From assembly GCA_028565635.1 (NCBI GenBank), contig JAOXYB010028423.1, positions 1 to 15,247 of the forward strand: a DNA stretch of 15,247 nt, given 5' to 3'. The stretch's first letter is position 1; each line of letters opens with the position of its first letter. The DNA is from Phoronis ovalis. Its lineage: Eukaryota; Phoronida; Phoronidae. The notes below the pieces were generated by a model. It searched no databases, was not told where the DNA came from, and worked only from the letters and a program-made list of their open reading frames with translations. The translations under genes were made by a program, and so were the position numbers. Positions 8,979-15,247 of this stretch are shown piece after piece.

Positions 8979-9318
8979 ATTTATTATAATAGCCATTTGT
9001 AACGCTCCTTGTACAACGTTAACATTTTTACTTAAATTAGGGTATTTCTTTGCAGGTTGTATATGTACACTTGCAGCGACATAGGGGTTAGTGTGGTGTA
9101 AACTATATTTTATCCGGATATTTTGTTCGCATAAAAGATTAAGACTACTCTGCCGTTTTTAAGACTAAGACTAAGACTCGAGCCTTCGGACTAAAGAGCT
9201 GTCGGACCAGCAACACTTTTTTGGACTAGAGAACTGTTGGACCAGCGAGACTTCGGACTTGAGAGCTGTCAGACCAGCACACCGTCGGACCAGAGGGCCG
9301 TCGGAATAAAGATATTCC
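8979..9318 (-). mobile_element. Interspersed element with 16-bp minisatellite core, copy 2 (inverted)
   Basis: Reverse-complement relative of 2043-2358, with perfect blocks at both ends and in the middle (9297-9318, 9120-9135, 8979-8996) and further similarity such as GGGGTTAGTGTGGTGTA at 9084-9100. The orientation is opposite to copy 1, and exons 2, 3 and 4 lie between the two copies. It carries no coding sequence. Confidence 0.7.
9179..9306 (-). repeat. 16-bp minisatellite, 8 units, inverted
   Basis: Read on the minus strand from 9306 the units are TTCCGACGGCCCTCTG, GTCCGACGGTGTGCTG, GTCTGACAGCTCTCAA, GTCCGAAGTCTCGCTG, GTCCAACAGTTCTCTA, a 19-bp unit with an expanded A run, GTCCGACAGCTCTTTA and GTCCGAAGGCTCGAGT. 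A short CTTAGT repeat follows. Confidence 0.85.
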
Positions 9319-9760
9319 ACCATTTATTCTGATGTACACCATCAAAGGGGAACCATACATGAAATTCTTGACACACATTTGGCACCAAAATCTTTGATCA
9401 CACCACATGTGTTTCAGAGACTCCAAAATACAGTAAAATGATTGTTGTCAAATATTTGCAGATTTCACGTCTCAGATCACTTTTAAATCTTCTAAGTGAT
9501 TTATCCTCCCACAGAAAGAATACAAGTAACAAAATAACTACCATGCGATATCCTGACAATTTGCCTGCTGCAAAATCATAATGTGGAGCTCTGGGAGGCA
9601 AACATTGTTTTCTATCTAATATCATTCTCGACAGCTTGTGTTTTAAGACTCAGTTTCCTTTACAAAACACTGGTTGATTCATATTATATTTTGTAAAGCG
9701 TTTGGTACTTCTTGGCCAGAATTATGTAACTACATTGTAAATTATAATTTTTCATTTTAG

Positions 9761-9883
9761 TGATAATAGCCCGCCATGTACCCCAAAAGCACCTGTCCTG
9801 AATGTCACTCAGTATTCCACAGAAAGCATTAAAGATCTAGACCTGTGCTTTGACAACCACTGTACTCTTCGCACTTCTAAGGA
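9761..9883 (+). CDS. CACHD1: CACHD1-like exon 5 of window (ectodomain, N-glycosylation site)
   Basis: The exon is 123 nt, with acceptor TTTCATTTTAG ending at 9760 and donor GTAAGT from 9884. The first T completes the split Thr codon (AC+T). It encodes residues 230-269, with NSPPCTPKAPVLNVTQYS followed by DLDLCFDNHCTLRTSK. NVT at 243-245 is a possible N-glycosylation sequon. Two cysteines (258, 263) match the -DALHQCVNSRCSQ- part of CACHD1. The other two frames contain stops. The exon ends with GA of a split Glu codon. Confidence 0.87.
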
Positions 9884-10363
9884 GTAAGTTTATTTATGCA
9901 GCGAAATTGAGTAAAGAGGCTTGTTTTTTTATACACAACACTAGTACTCTGTGATAAACTATAAAAAAAATTCATAACCCTTGTTCTCACCATAAAGCAA
10001 GCATCATTAACATTTGATAGATAACCTAAAGCGCCCTTCTTGTAAAGTAGGCTTAGTGCTGTTCATGTTAGTAAAAACATTCTAGCATAATACTACAAGA
10101 TTTTGCACACACATGCTTCGCACTACAGCACTTAAGACAATGAGCATTATTACCTGATCTAGTGAGTACAGGGTTTTAACTTTATGTTAACTACATATAG
10201 CATTAATTGCTTATAGAAGGGTCTTTTGGAGGGAAATACATTCCAATGTGTAGCAAGTCCAGACAATCTGTTAAGCACACACACACATTAGGATTATAGT
10301 AACATAGATAATCATTGTTTTGTTTACTTCATTGCATGCTTTTTCTACACTTTCATTAAACAG
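9884..10363 (+). other. Intron 5 of the CACHD1-like gene
   Basis: Intron of 480 bp, GTAAGT...AAACAG, phase 2. It is AT-rich, with a short ACACACACAC run near 10277-10286. I see no other feature. Confidence 0.75.
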
Positions 10364-10503
10364 AGCTTGTTTTGGAGTGGCTGGATGTAGTTGGTGTGTC
10401 ATGGATTTCATTGGTGTCAGCTTAAGTAAACCTCACTGCACACGACAAGAAGATTGTTACTTTGGGCGATATAACTCAGAGATTTCCACTACAACACCAT
10501 CAG
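10364..10503 (+). CDS. CACHD1: CACHD1-like exon 6 of window (CFGV-x2-C-x-WC module)
   Basis: The exon is 140 nt, with acceptor CATTAAACAG ending at 10363 and donor GTAACC from 10504, the weakest donor of the set. It encodes residues 271-316. ACFGVAGCSWCVMDFIG and KPHCTRQEDCYFG have the cysteine pattern C-x5-C-x2-C-x13-C-x5-C (residues 272, 278, 281, 295, 301). This matches CFGVLDCEWCMVDSDG and KPYCAPQKECFGG of CACHD1 and resembles a PSI/plexin-type cysteine knot. The tail (EISTTTPS) is Ser/Thr-rich and begins the juxtamembrane linker. It ends one base into a codon (phase 1). Confidence 0.9.
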
Positions 10504-12849
10504 GTAACCCTGATTATATAGATGCCAATAAATCTAGTGTAAACTCTGATGTATCTTTTAGAAGCTATAACCAGCTATAAGAATCTTCAGGATCATATAT
10601 ATGTACATGCACAGTATGGATCAAATTTTACCAGTTTTCAAATAATAAGGTGTTCTAACCATAAAATGAAGTCACATTGAGTCATTTTGGTACTTTTCAT
10701 TTCCTCAATTGTACGGACTAGTGACTTTGATAATTTTTTTAAGAATTTTAGTAACTATCTGCTCTTATTGTGACCGTGATTGCAATAATTCTTTAAAGAG
10801 TTTGTAGACATATGGCTTAAGGATACAATTGATTTTCCCATCCACCTCAATAGTAAGGTATTGTCTTCTTGGAGCTAGGCTAACTCTTCACGGAATATTC
10901 TCTTTAGTCACAAATAAAGATAATCATGTCTCATGCCTACCCTCAATTTTTCATGCAGTCTTAACCAATTAACTTTTGTGTAAAACTCTTACAACAGACC
11001 ACTAGGTGGAATTAGTGAGAAATACACAGCAACTGGTGGACTTTCCATGCTTTAATATAATCCCCTCAATTTTTGATAAAAACGACATTTCAAATTGTGA
11101 TTTCTCTCACTTTGTGCAGATTAAAATTATATCCACTTTCAAATAGAGATGTCCTCATGACTCAAATAGAGGGTCCAAAAGAAAAGGAAAAGAGAAAAAA
11201 ATGCTAACTAATATGCTTGCCGGACTGTATTACGCATATGCAGTTGTAACCATGGCTACTCTAAGGCCAACTTTTCTTTCTAGAAAATATGATCTATGCA
11301 ACTGTACCATCTGTATTTCATAATTCTGTCATCCTGATATTTTTTTGCAAAATTCATCACCTGCCATCATCAGGAATATAAACACACAAATTGATTACCT
11401 GGTATTTATAAACTACATCAGAGATCAGAAGTTGAATGAATGTATTTTTCAAACATGATTGGATGTGTTTGATCACACTTTTGCATATTTATGATAAGTT
11501 TTCTGACAATTGTGCTTGCGTGAGCAATCCATTCATAATATTTTGTGTGCATGTGTGTCCGTGCTTAACAAGATAGAATATTTCAACTGATCAAGATTTA
11601 CGTAGCTGATCATTAAGTGGACAAACTAGTTGAAAATTGAATTCATCTTCAATAACCTTACAACAACTAATTAATCTTAATTTGTTTACTGGGTATCTTT
11701 TTTGGCTTATGCTTATATTTGTTTCAATAAACAACCTGTTAGCAGATGTTGTAAAGCAGTTTAATGATATTATGTGACTAAGATAATACCTAGATATTTG
11801 CAGTAGCTAAACTTATCGTGAAATTCTAAATAATATTTGCCCTTTGTGATACTGGACTTCTTTTAACCTATGTCTGCACAAAATTATTAAATTGTTTACA
11901 TTGCCAACACCTTGCTGTAACAATACTTTAACAACTCCTTGAACTCCTATTTGAACTTTAGAAGCCCAGTTATGATGTCCTTGATCAATATCACATACCT
12001 GTCAAGTTGCAAGAATTTTTGGGAGGGAGATTTTTTACAAATTTCGATCACAGACCAGCAACACCAGTCCCAAGGCAGCTGACGCGCATCCTTCTGACGC
12101 GCATGAGGGTTGAATGCAGGAGGGGGTTGCCCTTTCAAGCAGGGCTAGTGTGAGAGACTAACTCTCTCGATAAAAATTTTGATTTTCTGATGCTGTTTCC
12201 TGCTATCTGGAGCATCTGAGTGCAGTTGGAAAATATTTGCCTTAAAAAAATGTGTTTTCAAAAATTAAGAAATACAAGAATTGGATTACAAAAAAAATAT
12301 AGTCATATTAATTCTTTAAATTTTTTCAGTCAAATCGCAAAAAATATATATCTTATTTTTATCATTCATTTATAATTACTTTATTCATGATAATAAAAAT
12401 ACTTATTTCATGTGTTTCAACACCTGTGATTTAATTTCTGGGTAAAATAATTCATAGATTTCATTCATATAACCATAGAACAAAAATAAAGTTTTGTGCA
12501 CTTTTTTCACTGGCAACTCATCATACTTAGGTTAATTACTTAAAGTAATAAAGAATCTAAATGATTATATCTTTTGTTATCACATACCACAGCAACTACA
12601 TCCTGACACTTGACTTATATTTGGTATATTAACCTATATTTGGCCCCTGAAACATGTGACAGCAAGTTTTAAAAATACCATTTTTATAGAGAATTTAAAT
12701 GGAATTTTAAACAGCAATCCATTAAAGTAAAGACAAGTGAAATAACTTGATGTCTGTATATGTAGCTGTCTTCTAGAAAAGTTCCTTAAACTTACAATAA
12801 TCATCACAGTTTTGCAAAGATTTTTTAGGGATTAATACATTATGCCATA

Positions 12850-13830
12850 TATTCAGTATCAAGTGGAAAAACTGCTTTTACACCTTGAGTACCTGAGATG
12901 CTATCAGCATTAATTTTATGAACCTACCATTATAATTGAGCAATACACATAAGTAAGAGAAAACTTTATAGTTGGTAGTGAAATTCCTTTATAGAACCAG
13001 CTGTCACACTTTTTCAATAAACATGCTTTCTCGAAACTACCATTATCTTAGTCTTTGTGGTATTAACAGTCATATTCCATTTGTCACAGTAACTGGGTAA
13101 AATGTAAATCCTGTTTGCTCTCAAATAATACAACAGCATCATCTGTATATAATAATAATAATAAGAATACCTTGAGTTCATAAAAGTGCAAGTATAGTTA
13201 TATAATTTAGCCCATCATTATCGTTTTTTTGAACACTTGTCATTTAAATAACTTAAGTCCATAATTTGATTACAGGACTGTTTATTGATATTTCACATTA
13301 ATTTCCTTCATTACACAAATATCCATGTTTAAAGTGGTCATTTCAGGTAGAAGCCAGTACAATCTATCTAATAAGAGCAATCTTAAATGCAACCAATCAG
13401 AAACGACTGTGAATAGAGAATAGGCATTTCATGTGAATAGAGTGGCTCAGTTAGGCTAAAGCACAATACAAAACACAAGTGAATAGAACATTATGTGGCC
13501 CTAACACAACAAATAAGAAAGGGGATAAAAAAAACTTTCAGCCTGTTTAACACCTACTAATAAACAAATGAAGGCCTCTATCAAACTGTCTGCTGTACAA
13601 ACTATGGATTTGATAGTCTAAGAGTTAATATATCATTACTTTTAATTCTCTTAAGCATATTTCCAGTTATTATGTAATTAATTAGCTTACTCCACAAAAG
13701 ATCTGTACTTGTGGTATCAAAGGCCTTCCTAAAGTCAATAAATGCACAGTATAGTCTCTTTTATTGATAAATTAGATCACTTAAAATAACTATTTGATCC
13801 ACTATACCACAACATTTGCTTACTGAAAAC
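12850..13830 (-). mobile_element. Decayed LINE reverse-transcriptase remnant
   Basis: Minus-strand translation, with frameshifts and stops, shows non-LTR reverse-transcriptase landmarks in order from high to low coordinates. They are CGIVDQIVILSDLIYQ and LYCAFIDFRKAFDTT (motif A, about 13715-13750), LLWSKLINYIITGNMLKRI, GVKQAESFFYPLSYLL (motif B, 13508-13556), LLYTDDAVVLFESKQDL (motif C with YTDD in place of YADD, about 13100-13153), VNTTKTKIMV (about 13040-13063) and YLCVLLNYNGRF (about 12920-12958). A jockey/CR1-like clade is my guess. No endonuclease domain is visible in the window. It is a nonfunctional copy antisense to the host gene. Confidence 0.75.
13255..13507. other. Probable nested insertion inside the LINE remnant
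   Basis: Motif B (ending near 13508) and the following YLND-type sequence (about 13239-13250) should be nearly adjacent in a LINE reverse transcriptase, but about 250 bp intervene. The inserted stretch carries three copies of GTGAATAGA (near 13410, 13433 and 13480). I found no terminal repeats or target duplication, so its identity is open. Confidence 0.4.
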
Positions 13831-14015
13831 ATTTATAGTAATAGTTCAGTATGCTTATAGATATGTTTTATAAGTTTTGAAACCTATTTTATTTATATGG
13901 TCCTTTCAGTTGGTAGTTTGAACCTAAAGATAATTATGATAATTTAATGGTGATTACGGACAGCTTAATTTTTAATCAGTGTTTAGCAACTGTTATTGTA
14001 CTATTATTTTCATCA

Positions 14016-14060
14016 TGTGTGTGTGTGTGCATGCGTGTGTGTGTGTGTGTATGTATGTGT
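14016..14060 (+). repeat. Imperfect GT microsatellite
   Basis: Two (TG)n runs interrupted by GCATGC, ending TATGTATGTGT. It produces His-Thr repeats in a spurious minus-strand open frame at 13976-14197. Confidence 0.9.
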
Positions 14061-14338
14061 ATTTTATACAGCACATATCTACATTCTGCTTGAATCACCT
14101 GTTGAAACATTTTTATTGCCGCAATAAATGAACACATATCTCCCTGGCACAAAGGTCTTTTAAGATGTCTTTTAAAAGCCTCTGGAGTCTTAGCCAATCA
14201 GATTTGTTCTATGTGTGCATTCAGTTGATTGATCTATGTCCAAAAAAATTGATTGCCAAAATTATGGAATTGGTTATAAATCTTCTTCATTGCGAGAGTA
14301 CTTATGTATATATGTACATGTTTTTGTTATATTTTCAG

Positions 14339-14374
14339 CAGCTACTGAAGAACCTGAAAACAGTGAAAAGATTG
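14339..14374 (+). CDS. CACHD1: CACHD1-like exon 7 of window (36-nt microexon, juxtamembrane linker)
   Basis: The exon is 36 nt, with acceptor TATATTTTCAG ending at 14338 and donor GTAAGT from 14375. Entered in phase 1 it reads (G)CA then ATEEPENSEKI and leaves one base, so it is phase 1-1 and could be skipped without a frameshift. The acceptor is a tandem CAGCAG (14336-14341). Use of the second AG gives 33 nt and drops one Ala. The acidic, hydrophilic peptide fits the linker before the CACHD1 transmembrane helix. The call rests on splice signals, correct phase and position. It has no domain support, so it is less certain than exons 1-6. Confidence 0.6.
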
Positions 14375-14524
14375 GTAAGTTTTTTCGACTATGCACTGGA
14401 GTATATGCACAGTAACTTCACTAATAAGTAAAAAGAAAAAAAGTCCAGTAAGTGGTGTTTGGACAATAATTATTAGATGCTACAAAAAATTGCTACCTAG
14501 TACATAATCGTAGCTGGATATTAA

Positions 14525-14799
14525 CCATTTCATTGCTTCTACCCGGTAGTACCGGGTATAATAAAATGTCGCTAAAATGACGGTAACCCGGTATCACCGG
14601 GTACTCAATAAATCCGTAACTAAAATTAGCGCCCGTACTGCAAGTGCAATCTATCGTTTTTTCTATAAACTAGAGCATATTTCCACATGTTTCAAAGTGG
14701 CAAACGGTAAAATGGCGGGGCGCAAGGTCCCACGCAGACAATTCACTCTCGAAAAAAAAGGCCTAGCACAGGGGGGATTTACCTCTAGCAGTGAATGGG
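14525..14799. mobile_element. Non-autonomous piggyBac-like element with TTAA duplications
   Basis: A 275-bp segment is bounded by TTAA at 14521-14524 and 14800-14803. Its ends are inverted repeats: CCATTTCATTGCT at the left and, reverse-complemented, CCCATTCACTGCT at the right (10 of 13 identical). TTAA duplication with CC-starting termini is typical of the piggyBac superfamily. Just inside the left end are two CCGG-centred hairpins. No transposase is encoded; the open frame at 14577-14837 runs out of the element and has no family resemblance. It is therefore a MITE-like copy within the intron after exon 7. Confidence 0.6.
14540..14601 (+). repeat. Pair of subterminal hairpins in the piggyBac-like element
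   Basis: TACCCGGTA-G-TACCGGGTA at about 14540-14558 is a perfect 9-bp stem with a one-base centre. About 30 bp on, ACCCGGT-ATC-ACCGGGT (about 14585-14601) repeats the theme. Both contrast with the AT-rich surroundings and look like subterminal transposase-binding repeats (inference). Confidence 0.7.
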
Positions 14800-14803
14800 T
14801 TAA

Positions 14804-15130
14804 GAAACATACATGCGTACATACTACAAATCGTTAGATACTATAAATCCATTCATACAAGCTTGACATCTGTGATAAAACAACTACAAAGGAGACTTTT
14901 TGTAAGACATACATTGTGACTGGAAGTAAATGTGCCAAGTTTTAAATAAGTGTCACTTGAAGAATTTTGGTTAATACCTTAATAATTAGGAAACAAGATA
15001 TCAAAATAATTGTAATGGTATCACTTTTATATTACAAAGCTTATCTGCTTCACGTATATCATAAAATAATATATATAATATATGCGGTAGTGGAATTATA
15101 TTATGGATAATATAAATCTAAGAATACCTC
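14804..15130. other. Unassigned AT-rich intron sequence
   Basis: This is the intron after exon 7, which starts at the GTAAGT of 14375. No exon for the expected transmembrane helix was found up to the window end. An AT-rich stretch (15065-15115) can fold on itself but shows no named element. Confidence 0.5.
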
Positions 15131-15247
15131 TGTATTCAGCAGGGCCCAAAATGGCCACCATCTTGGATTTTCCCCGGGGGGGTGACAGTCAGAATAACTG
15201 GGTACCCATGTTTGTTATGAAGGGTAAAAAAAAGCCCCTTTTTGGGA
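15131..15247. repeat. GC-richer edge sequence, probable truncated dispersed repeat
   Basis: It contains GGGCCCAAAATGGCCACCAT followed by CTTGGATTTT, then C/G runs (CCCCGGGGGGG) and an A8 run, abrupt against the AT-rich intron. AATGGC-(A/G)-CCATCTTGG phrases are common in animal interspersed repeats. The window ends inside it, so no boundary can be given. Confidence 0.3.

Larger units (their letters stand above)
6593..9760 (+). other. Intron 4 of the CACHD1-like gene
   Basis: Intron of 3168 bp, GTGAGT...TTTTAG, phase 2. It holds a relative of the minisatellite element (7423-7680), an ATC-rich microsatellite (7913-7958) and the inverted minisatellite element (8979-9318). The stretches 6593-7422, 7959-8978 and 9319-9760 show nothing recognisable. 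Open frames at 7738-7962, 8633-8860 and 9226-9625 have no domain and overlap repeats or low-complexity DNA. Confidence 0.75.
10504..14338 (+). other. Intron 6 of the CACHD1-like gene
   Basis: Intron of 3835 bp, GTAACC...TTTCAG, phase 1. The stretch 10504-12000 is unassigned AT-rich DNA. A locally GC-richer patch lies at 12030-12150, with TGACGCGCAT twice (near 12080 and 12095), possibly a repeat fragment of unknown type. Then 12180-12850 is unassigned, followed by the antisense LINE remnant (about 12850-13830) and a GT microsatellite (14016-14060). Confidence 0.65.
1872..14374 (+). other. CACHD1: CACHD1-like gene, internal part (7 exons, 5' and 3' incomplete)
   Basis: Seven exons join into one stop-free frame of 328 codons, with intron phases agreeing at every junction (2, 2, 0, 2, 2, 1). 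The product resembles the C-terminal ectodomain of CACHD1, a single-pass type I membrane protein related to calcium-channel alpha2-delta subunits. In vertebrates CACHD1 is reported to modulate T-type calcium channels and to interact with Wnt receptors. Visible landmarks are LTTPYEDLFGAKYV (residues 13-26, Cache), CMDFTLPHFYALMTDLFP (53-70), GCECPCY (207-213) and CFGVAGCSWCVMD (272-284). Cysteine spacing and order match my recollection of vertebrate CACHD1 better than CACNA2D1-4. VWA and first-Cache exons, the transmembrane helix and the cytoplasmic tail lie outside the window. Family assignment is by recognition, not by a search; an invertebrate alpha2-delta relative is the alternative. Confidence 0.85.

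Noticed and set aside
10320-10580. Open frame of 86 codons as an independent small gene
   Set aside because: It is exon 6 plus read-through into both introns. The splice sites at 10363 and 10504 define the real coding part.
12030-12150. GC-richer patch considered as a hidden exon or tRNA-derived repeat
   Set aside because: The 63-codon minus-strand frame has no motif, there are no flanking splice signals in the right phase for the host gene, and no tRNA fold is evident.
14577-14837. Open frame of 86 codons, Lys/Arg-rich
   Set aside because: It lies mostly within the piggyBac-like element, crosses its right TTAA border and does not resemble a transposase.

Overview
This window is from an animal nuclear genome. 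It is AT-rich, gene-sparse and intron-dominated. It carries an internal stretch of one spliced gene on the + strand: seven exons (1872-1982, 3660-3782, 5451-5781, 6471-6592, 9761-9883, 10364-10503, 14339-14374) that join in one open frame of 328 codons with matching splice phases and GT-AG borders. The conceptual protein closely resembles the C-terminal extracellular half of VWFA and Cache domain-containing protein 1 (CACHD1), a relative of the alpha2-delta subunits of voltage-gated calcium channels. The second half of a Cache region comes first, followed by a cysteine-rich block (GCECPCY, then CFGVAGCSWCVMD) and the start of a juxtamembrane linker. Upstream exons (signal peptide, VWA, first Cache) and downstream exons (transmembrane helix, cytoplasmic tail, stop) lie outside the window. 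No start or stop codon of the gene is present.

The host is probably a lophotrochozoan and perhaps a bivalve mollusc. This is inference from the metazoan gene, the base composition, frequent ACATGTACATG-like words and the mix of old repeats. No single feature proves it.

More than 90% of the window is intron, and most of what can be recognised there is decayed mobile or tandem DNA. From left to right: a ~304-bp tandem repeat carrying CRE-like TGACGTCA palindromes (1-560); a Penelope-like element 3' remnant (GIY-YIG C-terminus plus a degenerate hammerhead-ribozyme-like core, about 1083-1425) flanked by ~200-bp direct repeats; an interspersed element built around a 16-bp minisatellite in intron 1 (2043-2358), a relative in intron 4 (7423-7680) and an inverted copy in intron 4 (8979-9318); a ~328-bp tandem array (4272-5270); an antisense LINE reverse-transcriptase remnant (about 12850-13830) with a nested insertion; a GT microsatellite; a small piggyBac-like TTAA element (14525-14799); and an unidentified GC-rich repeat at the right edge.

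Three points deserve attention. The PLE remnant has a ribozyme-like core. The inverted minisatellite elements bracket exons 2-4, a 576-nt, frame-neutral block. The last exon is a 36-nt phase-symmetric microexon with a NAGNAG acceptor. No bacterial-type genes, CRISPR arrays, tRNAs or rRNAs were seen.
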